NCBI GenBank assembly: GCA_021851465.1 | Contig: JAJZDL010000021.1 | Span: 1-20,942 of the forward strand | DNA length: 20,942 bases | Source of the DNA: Acidobacteriota bacterium | GTDB lineage: Bacteria; Acidobacteriota; Terriglobia; Terriglobales; Acidobacteriaceae | Reading direction: 5' to 3' | Shown: positions 8,064-14,637 of the stretch, piece by piece | How positions within the stretch are numbered: the stretch's first letter is position 1 | Layout: every line of letters starts with the position of its first letter | Notes under the pieces: generated by a model | What the model saw: only the letters and a program-made list of their open reading frames with translations | Databases searched by the model: none | What the model was told of the DNA's origin: nothing | Translations under genes and position numbers: made by a program

Positions 8064-8381
8064 ATGGCTGGACAGAGGATCAGGATTCGTTTGAAGGCGT
8101 ACGACTACCGCGTGCTGGACACGTCGACCGGCGAGATTGTGGAGACGGCGAAGCGCACCGGCGCGCAGGTTGCGGGACCGATCCCGCTGCCGACGATGAA
8201 GAACAAGTACTGCGTGTTGCGTTCGCCGCATGTGGACAAGAAGTCTCGCGAGGCATTCGAGATACGCACACATAAGAGGCTGATCGACATCCTTGAGCCG
8301 ACCCAGCAGACGGTGGACGCGCTGATGAAGCTCGACCTTCCGGCGGGCGTGGATGTCGAGATCAAGACGGTGCAGAAGTAG
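8064..8381 (+). CDS. rpsJ: 30S ribosomal protein S10
   Basis: The 105-residue protein is S10, a component of the 30S head that also acts as NusE in antitermination complexes with NusB. Its start (MAGQRIRIRLKAYDYRVLD), the central PTMKNKYCVLRSPHVDKKSREAFE segment (split here as PTMKNKYCVL and RSPHVDKKSR) and the end GVDVEIKTVQK all match the family at normal length. The ATG follows a GA-rich ribosome-binding stretch. It opens the S10 gene group but is only 126 nt after tuf; no strong promoter was seen in that gap, and it carries two hairpins instead. Read-through from the str genes is therefore likely. Confidence 0.98.
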   Translation: MAGQRIRIRLKAYDYRVLDTSTGEIVETAKRTGAQVAGPIPLPTMKNKYCVLRSPHVDKKSREAFEIRTHKRLIDILEPTQQTVDALMKLDLPAGVDVEIKTVQK

Positions 8382-8435
8382 AGAGCAGCGAGACAGCAGA
8401 GGCAGTCGGCGGCCCACATTGAGGAAGCGCCTACA

Positions 8436-8446
8436 GTGCCAGGCAC
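8436..8446 (+). promoter_or_regulatory. Small dyad GTGCC-A-GGCAC before rplC
   Basis: An 11-bp dyad, GTGCC then A then GGCAC, lies in the 97-nt rpsJ-rplC spacer. As RNA it would form four pairs with a CAG triloop. It is the weakest of the spacer structures and could easily be chance. Confidence 0.2.
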
Positions 8447-8478
8447 AAAGCCCGGCATGATGAGGAAAGGAAGAAGCA

Positions 8479-9207
8479 ATGCCAGTTACAGGGATTCTGG
8501 GCAAGAAGATCGGGATGACACAGCTCTTCGACGACCGCGGCGACGTTCACCCGGTGACGGTGCTGAAGGCCGGGCCGTGCGTGATTACGCAGCTCAAGAC
8601 GCAGGCGAAGGACGGCTACGACGCAGCGCAGATCGGTTATGTGGATTTCACCAAGGCGTCGAAGGTAAACAAGCCCATGACTGGCCACTTTGCCAAGTCG
8701 GACGTGCCCCCCGCGCGCAGAATAAAAGAGGTTGCATTGGAGGTCGCGAAGGAAGGCGACGACATCGCGGTGAAGGCGGGCGACCGTGTTCTGGTGGATA
8801 TTTTCACCGATGAGAAGTTTGTCGACGTGATCGGCACGTCGAAGGGACGCGGGTTTGCCGGCGTGGTACGGCGGCACCACTTTGGCGGCGGCCCGAAGGC
8901 GCATGGGCACATGTTCCAGGTGCAGGGATCGATCGGCGCGTCCTCGTTTCCGTCGCGCGTCTTTCCGGGGCAGCGGATGCCGGGCCACATGGGCCACGCG
9001 CAGATCACGGTGCGCAACCTGCGCATTCGCGGGATCGATGTGGAGGAGAACCTGTTGATGGTGGAGGGCGCAGTGCCGGGCCCGCGCGATGGGTATGTTC
9101 TGATCTCGAAGGCAAAGGCGCCGCCGCGCGAGCGCCGCGGGTTTGCCGGAGGCACGACGCTCGATCCGTTGAAGGCATCGAAGAAGGCTTCGCCGAAGAA
9201 GAAGTAA
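8479..9207 (+). CDS. rplC: 50S ribosomal protein L3
   Basis: The 242-residue protein is L3, an early assembly protein of the large subunit whose long loop reaches the peptidyl-transferase centre. The start PVTGILGKKIGMTQLF, the central SKGRGFAGVVRRHHFGGGP (121-139) and the MPGHMG segment (167-172) are typical. Where E. coli has the glutamine methylated by PrmB in its GSIGQ motif, this protein has Ala154 (GSIGA), so that modification cannot occur at this site. The C-terminus carries a basic tail ending KKASPKKK that is longer than in E. coli. AAGGAAG upstream of the ATG is a good ribosome-binding site. Confidence 0.97.
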   Translation: MPVTGILGKKIGMTQLFDDRGDVHPVTVLKAGPCVITQLKTQAKDGYDAAQIGYVDFTKASKVNKPMTGHFAKSDVPPARRIKEVALEVAKEGDDIAVKAGDRVLVDIFTDEKFVDVIGTSKGRGFAGVVRRHHFGGGPKAHGHMFQVQGSIGASSFPSRVFPGQRMPGHMGHAQITVRNLRIRGIDVEENLLMVEGAVPGPRDGYVLISKAKAPPRERRGFAGGTTLDPLKASKKASPKKK

Positions 9208-9270
9208 AGCAGAAGTAAAGAGGCAGGCAAGGGATTCGCATTGCGGGTTCCGGGCAAACAAAGTTTAGCT

Positions 9271-9288
9271 CCGCCGCATCGATGGCGG
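9271..9288 (+). promoter_or_regulatory. Hairpin upstream of rplD
   Basis: CCGCC (9271-9275) pairs with GGCGG (9284-9288) across an 8-nt GCATCGAT loop. It ends 19 nt before the rplD ATG and overlaps no obvious ribosome-binding site. Confidence 0.3.
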
Positions 9289-9307
9289 GGATGAAGAGAG
9301 AAGAGCG

Positions 9308-10006
9308 ATGGCAAAGATCAAGGTAGTGAATCTTGCGGGGACGGCGGTCGGAGAGTTTGAACTTCTCGACGAAGTTTTCTCCGGCGCGATCAACGACGCG
9401 CTGCTGTGGGAGTCGGTGAAGCACTACCGCGCCGCACTGCGCCAGGGCACCGCGTCCACCAAGACGCGCGGGCTGGTATCGGGCGCGGGGCGGAAGCTGT
9501 GGAAGCAGAAGGGGACTGGGCGCGCGCGCATTGCGTCGATCCGCAGCCCTCTGTGGCGCTCCGGCGGCACGGTCCATGGGCCGAAGCCGCGCAGCTATGA
9601 ATATGCGTTTCCGCAGAAGAAGCTGATGGGCGCGCTGCGTTCAGCGATTGCGGCGAAGATTGCGGATGGAAAGTTTACGGTGGTGGAGTCGTTCAAGGTT
9701 CCCGAGGCCAAGACCAAGCTCTTCCGCGCCGCGCTGGACAGGCTGGATGCGGGGAAGACGACGCTGCTGGTTGAATCCAGCCAGATGCTGAGCGAGAACC
9801 TGTATCTGGGATCACGTAACCTGCCGGGCGTGGAGCTGGTGCTTAGCTCCGAGGTGCATCCGTACGACCTGTTGCGTTACGAACATGCGGTCTTCTCGAA
9901 GGACGCGATCGAGGCATTGCAGCAGATGTTGAAGAAGTTCATATCGAAGCGCAGCAAGGCCGCAGCGGAAGGCAATGAAGCCGACGCCGAGAAGGAGGTT
10001 GCGTAA
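9308..10006 (+). CDS. rplD: 50S ribosomal protein L4
   Basis: The 232-residue protein is L4, which binds domain I of 23S rRNA and sends an extended loop into the peptide exit tunnel. That loop is visible at about 53-98, with GAGRKLWKQKGTGRARIASIRSP containing the conserved basic cluster (RKLWKQKGTGRARIASIRSP). In E. coli L4 also represses the S10 operon by binding its leader. The C-terminus extends past the globular domain with a mixed-charge tail (KRSKAAAEGNEADAEKEVA). The stop TAA is followed at once by the rplW ATG, so rplW translation probably depends on rplD translation. Confidence 0.97.
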   Translation: MAKIKVVNLAGTAVGEFELLDEVFSGAINDALLWESVKHYRAALRQGTASTKTRGLVSGAGRKLWKQKGTGRARIASIRSPLWRSGGTVHGPKPRSYEYAFPQKKLMGALRSAIAAKIADGKFTVVESFKVPEAKTKLFRAALDRLDAGKTTLLVESSQMLSENLYLGSRNLPGVELVLSSEVHPYDLLRYEHAVFSKDAIEALQQMLKKFISKRSKAAAEGNEADAEKEVA

Positions 10007-10300
10007 ATGCCAACCCTCTATACAGTGATTCGCCGCCCTCTCATCACAGAGAAGGGCATGGGCGTGAAAGAGACGCAGAACACGCTGGTCTTCGAGGTTG
10101 ACACGAAGGCCACCAAGACCGAGGTAAAGCAGGCCGTGGAGACGCTCTTCAAGGTGAAGGTGAGCGGCGTACGCACGGCCACGGTGGAAGGCAAGGAACG
10201 CCGCCGCGGAAAGTTTGCGGGCTACCGTCCCGACTGGAAGAAGGCCTATGTGCGGCTACAGGACGGGCAGAAGATGCCGGAGTATCTCAACAGCCTGTAA
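10007..10300 (+). CDS. rplW: 50S ribosomal protein L23
   Basis: The 97-residue protein is L23, located at the exit of the peptide tunnel, where it docks trigger factor and SRP. Family features are PLITEKGMGVKETQNTLVFEV (start of the conserved block: RRPLITEKG), the VKQAVETLFKVKVSGVRT helix-strand unit and GRRPDWKK-like GYRPDWKKAYVRL near the end. The gene starts directly after the rplD stop, and its ribosome-binding site AAGGAGG (9992-9998) lies inside the rplD coding sequence. This arrangement implies translational coupling of L4 and L23. Confidence 0.97.
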   Translation: MPTLYTVIRRPLITEKGMGVKETQNTLVFEVDTKATKTEVKQAVETLFKVKVSGVRTATVEGKERRRGKFAGYRPDWKKAYVRLQDGQKMPEYLNSL

Positions 10301-10337
10301 GCCGGAGCGGTTGCAAGTTGCGAGTTGAATTTTAGAT

Positions 10338-10399
10338 GCGGCGAGCAAGCCGCGCAGATTAGAAAGAGAACTAGCTAACAGCTAACTGAGAGCTAGGAG
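10338..10399 (+). promoter_or_regulatory. Two hairpins before rplB, one touching its ribosome-binding site
   Basis: GCGGC (10338-10342) pairs with GCCGC (10349-10353) over a 6-nt loop. Then CTAGCT (10371-10376) pairs with AGCTAG (10391-10396) over 14 nt. The right arm of the second stem includes the first two bases of the AGGAG (10395-10399) that serves rplB. Folding could therefore limit access of ribosomes to rplB. The 14-nt loop contains another AGCTAAC word, so some of the symmetry may come from a small tandem repeat. Confidence 0.4.
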
Positions 10400-10408
10400 C
10401 CAAGAAAA

Positions 10409-11233
10409 ATGCCGATCAAATCATTTCGACCGATTACCCCGACACTGCGCTTTCAGACAAAGCTGGTGAACGACGACCTGACGACGGACAAGCCGCACAA
10501 GCCGCTACTGTCCGTGAAGCAGCGCACTGGTGGACGCAACAGCACCGGACGGATGACCATCCGGCACCAGGGCGGCGGCCACAAGCAGAAGCTGCGCCTG
10601 ATCGACTTCAAGCGCGACAAGTACGGCATACCCGCGACTGTCGCAACGATCGAGTACGACCCGAACCGCAGCTCGCGCATTGCGCTGGTGCATTATGCCG
10701 ACGGGGAGAAGCGGTACATCATCCAGCCGATCGGGCTGAAGGTGGGACAGTCGATCATGAGCGGGCCGGAGGCCGATATTCTGGTGGGCAACGCTCTTCC
10801 GTTGAAGAACATTCCACTGGGAACGATCGTGCACAACATCGAACTGCGTCCGGGCAAGGGAGCGCAGATGGCGCGTTCGGCGGGCGCACAGGTGAACCTG
10901 ATCGCGAAGGAAGGCGACTATGCACTGCTGAAGCTGCCCTCGGGCGAGACGCGCAAGGTGCTTGTGGAGTGCATGGCGACGATCGGGCAGGTGGGCAACA
11001 CCGACCATGAGAACGTGAGCATCGGCAAGGCAGGGCGCAACCGCTGGAAGGGGATCAACCCGTCGAACCGGGGGGTCTCGATGAACCCGGTCGACCATCC
11101 GCACGGCGGCGGCGAGGGCAAGACGTCTGGCGGACGCCACCCGGTCACCCCATGGGGCCAGCCGACGCGCGGCTACAAGACGCGCAACAACAAGCGGACC
11201 GATGTATTTATCGTCAGCCGCCGGGGCAAGTAA
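10409..11233 (+). CDS. rplB: 50S ribosomal protein L2
   Basis: The 274-residue protein is L2, needed for subunit association and for the peptidyl-transferase centre. It shows GGRNSTGRMTIRHQGGGHK (41-59) in the N-terminal OB-like domain, and the C-terminal HPHGGGEG loop (230-237), whose His230 corresponds to the functionally important His229 of E. coli. The basic C-terminus ends RRGK. Its ribosome-binding site AGGAG is 9 nt before the ATG and is partly inside a potential hairpin. The preceding 108-nt gap is long for the rplW-rplB junction, which is nearly closed in many bacteria. Confidence 0.98.
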   Translation: MPIKSFRPITPTLRFQTKLVNDDLTTDKPHKPLLSVKQRTGGRNSTGRMTIRHQGGGHKQKLRLIDFKRDKYGIPATVATIEYDPNRSSRIALVHYADGEKRYIIQPIGLKVGQSIMSGPEADILVGNALPLKNIPLGTIVHNIELRPGKGAQMARSAGAQVNLIAKEGDYALLKLPSGETRKVLVECMATIGQVGNTDHENVSIGKAGRNRWKGINPSNRGVSMNPVDHPHGGGEGKTSGGRHPVTPWGQPTRGYKTRNNKRTDVFIVSRRGK

Positions 11234-11243
11234 AAGAAACAGG

Positions 11244-11269
11244 CAATAAAAAGTAAAAGTACTTTATTG
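11244..11269 (+). promoter_or_regulatory. AT-rich 10-bp hairpin with trailing T-run after rplB
   Basis: CAATAAA plus GTA (11244-11250 and 11253-11255, two bulged A) pairs with TACTTTATTG (11260-11269) around an AAAG loop. TTTT follows at 11270-11273. Ten pairs in an AT-rich block contrast sharply with the surrounding GC-rich sequence. A weak terminator or attenuator is possible, but the AT-rich stem is unlike a strong intrinsic terminator; partial read-through into rpsS would be essential. Confidence 0.45.
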
Positions 11270-11358
11270 TTTTGAGATCCACGGCAACACCAAGTCTCGC
11301 AACCAAGAGATTCGTCGTACACAGCACCGTAACCGCAGCAGGAATCTGGAGTCACAGC

Positions 11359-11646
11359 ATGGCACGTTCCGCAAAGAAGGGCCCGTTCATCGACACGCAT
11401 CTGCAGGTGAAGATTGCGGCGATGAACCAGAGCAACGACAAGAAGGTTGTACGCACGTGGTCTCGCCGCTCGACGATATTTCCCGACATGGTCGGCCACA
11501 CCATTGCCGTACACAACGGGCGCAAGTTCATTCCGGTCTATGTGACGGAGAACATGGTTGGGCACAAGTTGGGCGAGTTCTCCGCGACGCGCACGTTCAA
11601 GGGCCACTCCGCGCGCGCGGCCGAGACCACGGCAAAGCCGAAGTAG
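11359..11646 (+). CDS. rpsS: 30S ribosomal protein S19
   Basis: The 95-residue protein is S19, which binds the 16S head with S13 near the A-site finger. The start MARSAKKGPFIDTHL and the central WSRRSTIFPDMVGHTIAVHNG block are typical, and length is normal for the family. ATG 11359 is preferred over an in-frame ATG at 11272 because the extra 29 residues have no family counterpart and a TGGAG ribosome-binding sequence lies at 11347-11351. The 125-nt gap before it contains the AT-rich hairpin. A GCGGC/GCCGC stem starts four bases after the stop. Confidence 0.97.
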   Translation: MARSAKKGPFIDTHLQVKIAAMNQSNDKKVVRTWSRRSTIFPDMVGHTIAVHNGRKFIPVYVTENMVGHKLGEFSATRTFKGHSARAAETTAKPK

Positions 11647-11649
11647 GCC

Positions 11650-11664
11650 GCGGCACCTGGCCGC
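11650..11664 (+). promoter_or_regulatory. 5-bp hairpin after the rpsS stop
   Basis: GCGGC (11650-11654) pairs with GCCGC (11660-11664) around a 5-nt ACCTG loop, starting four bases after the rpsS stop codon. There is no U-tract. Confidence 0.3.
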
Positions 11665-11723
11665 AGTCAGTCATTGAGATTTGCAGCATGTAGACGCAGC
11701 ACACAGTTTGAAGGACCAAAGTC

Positions 11724-12233
11724 ATGGCGAAGATCGCAGCAGAGAAGGTCAGAGAGTTCCGCGCGGAGGCGAAGTTCCAGCGCAGCAGCCCGCAGAAGGC
11801 GAAGCTGGTACTTGACACCATCAAGGGGATGCGGGTGGAGCAGGCGCTGAACACTGTGCATTTCTCCAGCAAACGGATGGGGCCGGTGGTCGAGAAGGTG
11901 TTGCGCTCGGCCATCCAGAACGCGACGTACGTCTCTCAGGAGCAGGGGCTCGATGTCGATGTCGACAACCTGTACGTGCGCACGGCGGTGGCCAACGAAG
12001 GGCCACGGCTGAAGCGCATCCGGCCCGCGCCGATGGGGCGGGCGTTCCGCTACCAGCGCAGGCTGGTACATGTCATCGTGACTGTGGCGGAGAAGAAGTC
12101 CGCGGCGGCAGATGTGAAGGTTGTGTCGGCAGACATTGCGGAGCCGGCTGCCAAGAAGCCAGCAGTAAAGAAGGCGGCTGTAAAGAAGCCTGCGGTAAAG
12201 AAGGCCGCAGCAAAGAAGGTCGCAGCGAAGTAG
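11724..12233 (+). CDS. rplV: 50S ribosomal protein L22 with lysine/alanine-rich C-terminal tail
   Basis: The first 124 residues are a normal L22, which contacts all domains of 23S rRNA; its beta-hairpin (about 86-112, with EGPRLKRIRPAPMGRAFRY) lines the peptide tunnel next to L4. Residues 125-169 form an extra tail with repeated KKPAV/KKAAV units, resembling histone H1-like tails. Typical L22 ends near residue 110-125, so the gene is about 45 codons longer than usual. The tail is in frame, without a frameshift. It probably wraps rRNA or the ribosome surface and should be disordered alone; that role is inference. The ribosome-binding site is GAAGGA (11710-11715). Confidence 0.97.
   Translation: MAKIAAEKVREFRAEAKFQRSSPQKAKLVLDTIKGMRVEQALNTVHFSSKRMGPVVEKVLRSAIQNATYVSQEQGLDVDVDNLYVRTAVANEGPRLKRIRPAPMGRAFRYQRRLVHVIVTVAEKKSAAADVKVVSADIAEPAAKKPAVKKAAVKKPAVKKAAAKKVAAK
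12153..12230 (+). repeat. In-frame 15-nt degenerate repeat encoding KKxAx pentads in L22
   Basis: Pentads beginning with two lysines (KKPAV, KKAAV, KKPAV, KKAAA, KKVAA) run from residue 144 to the end of L22. The lysine codons are almost all AAG, whereas alanine and valine codons vary, so the protein pattern is more conserved than the DNA. This suggests selection on the peptide after expansion. Confidence 0.8.
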
Positions 12234-12255
12234 GTTTGTGTAGCAGCGATAGCAG

Positions 12256-12320
12256 TGCCGGGAACCTTCCGGTAGACTTAGGATTTTGCAGCAGGCCCCG
12301 TCGGCTCAACCGATTGCGGG
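12256..12320 (+). promoter_or_regulatory. Two hairpins in rplV-rpsC spacer
   Basis: The first is TGCCGG (12256-12261) with CCGGTA (12269-12274), six pairs including one G-U and a 7-nt loop. The second is CCCG-TCGG (12297-12304) with CCGA and CGGG (12310-12313 and 12317-12320), eight pairs with a 3-nt bulge and a CTCAA loop. The second ends 17 nt before the rpsC ATG. Confidence 0.35.
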
Positions 12321-12337
12321 CGGAGTAAAGGGAAGCT

Positions 12338-13006
12338 ATGGGACAGAAGGTCCATCCGTATGGGTTACGCCTCGGCATTAACAAGCCGTGGAAGTCTCGG
12401 TGGTTTGTTGAGCGCGGCTATGACAAGCTTCTGGTCGAAGACGTGAAGCTGAAGGCCGAGCTGCGCGAGAAGTTGAAGGCTGCGGGCGTCAGCTCGGTCG
12501 AGGTGGAGCGCCCCGGCAACAAGCTGCGGCTGATTATCCGCACTGCGCGTCCGGGCATCATCATTGGGCGCAAGGGCGCGGAGATCGACAAGTTGAAGGC
12601 CGACATCCAGAAGCGGAGCTCGCGCGAGGTCTTCATCGACATTCTGGAGGTGAACAAACCGGAGTTGGACGCGCAACTGGTCTCCGAGAACATTGCGCTG
12701 CAACTGGAGAAGCGTGTGAGCTTCCGTCGCGCGATGCGCAAGTCGGTCGATTCCGCGCTGCGTTTTGGGTGCAAGGGGATCAAGGTGCGGGTCTCCGGGC
12801 GGCTGAACGGCAACGAGATTGCGCGCTCGGAATGGTATCTTCAGGGCCGCCTTCCACTGCACACTCTGCGCGCGGACATCGACTACGGTTTTTCCGAAGC
12901 GCATACGACCTACGGGATCATCGGCGTGAAGACGTGGGTTTACCGCGGCGATATTTACGAGCAGAAGAAGCGGCGCGACCAGGGCACAACGACTGGCGTG
13001 TTCTAA
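12338..13006 (+). CDS. rpsC: 30S ribosomal protein S3
   Basis: The 222-residue protein is S3, part of the mRNA entry channel with S4 and S5 and implicated in unwinding mRNA structure. The N-terminus GQKVHPYGLRLGI is typical. A KH domain is shown by IIIGRKGAEID with its GRKG loop at 77-80. The C-terminal domain contains RVSGRLNGNEIARSEW and the R-rich end. Length is within the family range. AAAGGGAAGCT upstream provides a ribosome-binding site. The stop is followed by an 8-bp hairpin in the short gap to rplP. Confidence 0.98.
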   Translation: MGQKVHPYGLRLGINKPWKSRWFVERGYDKLLVEDVKLKAELREKLKAAGVSSVEVERPGNKLRLIIRTARPGIIIGRKGAEIDKLKADIQKRSSREVFIDILEVNKPELDAQLVSENIALQLEKRVSFRRAMRKSVDSALRFGCKGIKVRVSGRLNGNEIARSEWYLQGRLPLHTLRADIDYGFSEAHTTYGIIGVKTWVYRGDIYEQKKRRDQGTTTGVF

Positions 13007-13007
13007 G

Positions 13008-13032
13008 GCCAGTTGTGAAGCTTGCACAAGGC
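13008..13032 (+). promoter_or_regulatory. 8-bp hairpin after the rpsC stop
   Basis: GCC-(AG)-TTGTG (13008-13017) pairs with CACAAGGC (13025-13032), eight pairs with a two-base bulge and a 7-nt loop. It starts two bases after the rpsC stop. A later T5 run (13062-13066) is too far away to make it an intrinsic terminator. Confidence 0.45.
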
Positions 13033-13069
13033 AAATTGAATTAGCGGGCGGATTTAGAGGGTTTTTATT

Positions 13070-13504
13070 ATGTTATTGCCAAAGAAGGTCAAGTTTCGCA
13101 AGCAGCAACGCGGGCGCATGTGCGGCAAGGCGTGGCGCGGTTCGGATCTGTCGTTCGGCGACTTCGGCCTGAAGGTGCAGGAGTGCGGCTATATTACCGA
13201 TCGGCAGATCGAGGCGAGCCGCATTGCGATGACGCGGTTTATTAAACGCGGCGGGAAGGTGTGGCTGCGCATTTTTCCGGACAAGCCGATCACCAAGAAG
13301 CCGGCTGAGACGCGCATGGGCAAGGGCAAGGGCGCTCCCGACCACTGGGTCGCGGTTGTTCGACCGGGGAAGATCCTGTTTGAGATGGAGGGCGTATCTC
13401 CTGAATTGGCGAGGGAGGCCATGCGACTGGCTGCGCACAAGCTGCCTTTGAAGACTGTCTTTATCCAGCGACACAGCGTCAAGACAAACGTGGCCGTGCA
13501 GTAG
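13070..13504 (+). CDS. rplP: 50S ribosomal protein L16
   Basis: The 144-residue protein is L16, which sits between the peptidyl-transferase centre and the 5S rRNA and positions A-site tRNA. The start MLLPKKVKFRKQQRGRMCGK, the PDKPITKKPAETRMGKGKG segment (in the region that is hydroxylated in E. coli) and PELAREAMRLAAHKLP are typical of the family. AGAGGG lies 8 nt before the ATG, separated by a T-rich spacer. The gene ends with two adjacent in-frame stops, TAG TAG, which would reduce read-through. It is followed by rpmC after 55 nt. Confidence 0.98.
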   Translation: MLLPKKVKFRKQQRGRMCGKAWRGSDLSFGDFGLKVQECGYITDRQIEASRIAMTRFIKRGGKVWLRIFPDKPITKKPAETRMGKGKGAPDHWVAVVRPGKILFEMEGVSPELAREAMRLAAHKLPLKTVFIQRHSVKTNVAVQ

Positions 13505-13518
13505 TAGTTGAGTCGAAG

Positions 13519-13530
13519 GGCCTGCTGGCC
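13519..13530 (+). promoter_or_regulatory. Small GGCC hairpin in rplP-rpmC spacer
   Basis: GGCC (13519-13522) can pair with GGCC (13527-13530) around TGCT. It is only four pairs and is listed because the same pattern of a stem in each gap recurs across the operon; alone it is unremarkable. Confidence 0.2.
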
Positions 13531-13559
13531 GAACGAAGCAGAGACGAAAGAAGACCAAT

Positions 13560-13835
13560 ATGGAACTCGAAAAGATACGCAACCTCAGCGACGGAGAGCT
13601 TCCCGTACAACGGAGCAAGTCCGCCGAACAGATTTTTCGCATTCGCTTTCAGAAGAGCCTTGGCAACAATGAAGGCACCAAGAAGCTGCGCGAGCTGAAG
13701 CTCGACATTGCGCGCATCCAGACCGTGGCACGCGAGCGCGCGATCCTGGCTGCGAAGGCCGCATCGCCCGCAGCCGCAACCGTCGCGCCGGCCGCGAGCA
13801 CACGCACCGCACGCAAGAGATCGAAGAAGGACTAA
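13560..13835 (+). CDS. rpmC: 50S ribosomal protein L29 with alanine-rich C-terminal extension
   Basis: The first 65 residues are a normal L29, a two-helix protein at the tunnel exit beside L23 and part of the SRP/trigger-factor platform. Conserved elements are the start MELEKIRNLSDGEL and the second helix with LRELKLDIARIQTVARER. Residues from about 66 to 91 are an extra segment rich in alanine and ending TRTARKRSKKD; most L29 proteins stop near 65-70. The stop codon is only 2 nt from the rpsQ ATG, so the two genes are likely to be translationally coupled. The ribosome-binding site is a weak GAAAGAAGA. Confidence 0.95.
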   Translation: MELEKIRNLSDGELPVQRSKSAEQIFRIRFQKSLGNNEGTKKLRELKLDIARIQTVARERAILAAKAASPAAATVAPAASTRTARKRSKKD

Positions 13836-13837
13836 TT

Positions 13838-14173
13838 ATGGCAGACACTGTAAAGACCGCCGCAGCCGCGGCCCCTGAAGCGGCGGCCGCACGCCGCAAC
13901 GAGAAGGTTGGGCTTGTGGTTTCGACCAAGATGGAGAAGACGATCGTGGTCGAGATCGAGATGCGCAAGGCGCACCCGAAGTACAAGCGCGTGATGAAGT
14001 CGAACAAGAAGTTCTACGCGCACGACGAGCTGAACTCGGCACGGGTCGGCGATGTGGTGCGCATCCGCGAGACGCGGCCGCTATCGAAGCTGAAGCGCTG
14101 GTCGCTGGAGGAGATTGTTCGGCGTTCGTCTCTCTCGCAACTGGACGAGAAGGCGGCAGTCGTCGAAGCGTAG
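13838..14173 (+). CDS. rpsQ: 30S ribosomal protein S17 with alanine-rich N-terminal extension
   Basis: The 111-residue protein carries the S17 OB fold, a primary 16S rRNA binder at the base of the body, from about residue 21 (RNEKVGLVVSTKMEKTIVVEI, where the family begins). KYKRVMKSNKKFYAHDE and GDVVRIRETRPLSKLKRW are conserved. The first 20 residues, rich in alanine, are an extension absent from most S17 proteins. They could be a mis-assigned start, but no later start has a good ribosome-binding site, whereas AGAAGGA at the end of rpmC is well placed for this ATG. The extension therefore appears genuine. Confidence 0.95.
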   Translation: MADTVKTAAAAAPEAAAARRNEKVGLVVSTKMEKTIVVEIEMRKAHPKYKRVMKSNKKFYAHDELNSARVGDVVRIRETRPLSKLKRWSLEEIVRRSSLSQLDEKAAVVEA

Positions 14174-14185
14174 ATTGAGAACCGT

Positions 14186-14239
14186 CGCGGGGCCCTCTGC
14201 GCCCGCGTTGCAGCGGAGACTTCAAGGGGCGATGTCCCC
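14186..14239 (+). promoter_or_regulatory. Two hairpins in rpsQ-rplN spacer
   Basis: CGCGGG (14186-14191) pairs perfectly with CCCGCG (14202-14207) over a 10-nt loop, and GGGG (14226-14229) with CCCC (14236-14239) over six. Between them lies GCAGCGGAGACTTC (14210-14223), a 14-mer found once more in the lol-str spacer at 2722-2735. Confidence 0.35.
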
Positions 14240-14265
14240 GTGCCAGATGGCCCAGGAGAACGAAG

Positions 14266-14637
14266 ATGTCAGTACAGATGAGAACGATGCTCGATGTTGC
14301 CGACAACTCCGGCGCGCGCAAGTTGCAGGTGATTCTGCCTCTGGGCGGCGGCCTGGGCAAGAAGGCCGGGCTCGGCGATGTGGTGACGGCCGCGGTCAAG
14401 GAGGCCTCTCCCGACGGCACGGTGAAGAAGGGCAAGGTGGTGAAGGCGGTGATAGTGCGCACGCGCAAGGAGTACCGCCGGCGCGACGGCACCTACATTC
14501 GCTTCGACCAGAACGCCGCCGTTGTAATCGACGATAGCAACGAGCCGGTGGGGACGCGCGTCTTTGGCCCGGTGGCGCGCGAGTTGCGCGACAAGAAGTT
14601 TTTGAAGATTGTGTCTCTGGCGCCCGAGGTGATTTAA
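14266..14637 (+). CDS. rplN: 50S ribosomal protein L14
   Basis: The 123-residue protein is L14, a core large-subunit protein that forms an intersubunit bridge with 16S rRNA and contacts L19; it is also the docking site of the silencing factor RsfS. Conserved elements are MRTMLDVADNSGARKLQVI at the start, VRTRKEYRRRDGTYIRFDQNAAVVI and GTRVFGPVARELRDKKFLKIVSLAPEVI (end block RELRDKKFLKIVSLAPEVI). ATG 14266 is favoured over the in-frame ATG four codons later because it matches the family N-terminus and has AGGAG at 14254-14258. It opens the spc part of the operon. Confidence 0.98.
   Translation: MSVQMRTMLDVADNSGARKLQVILPLGGGLGKKAGLGDVVTAAVKEASPDGTVKKGKVVKAVIVRTRKEYRRRDGTYIRFDQNAAVVIDDSNEPVGTRVFGPVARELRDKKFLKIVSLAPEVI

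Noticed and set aside
13062..13066. T5 run before rplP as an intrinsic terminator with the 13008-13032 hairpin
   Set aside because: The T-run is about 30 nt from the stem and serves as the spacer between AGAGGG and the rplP ATG.
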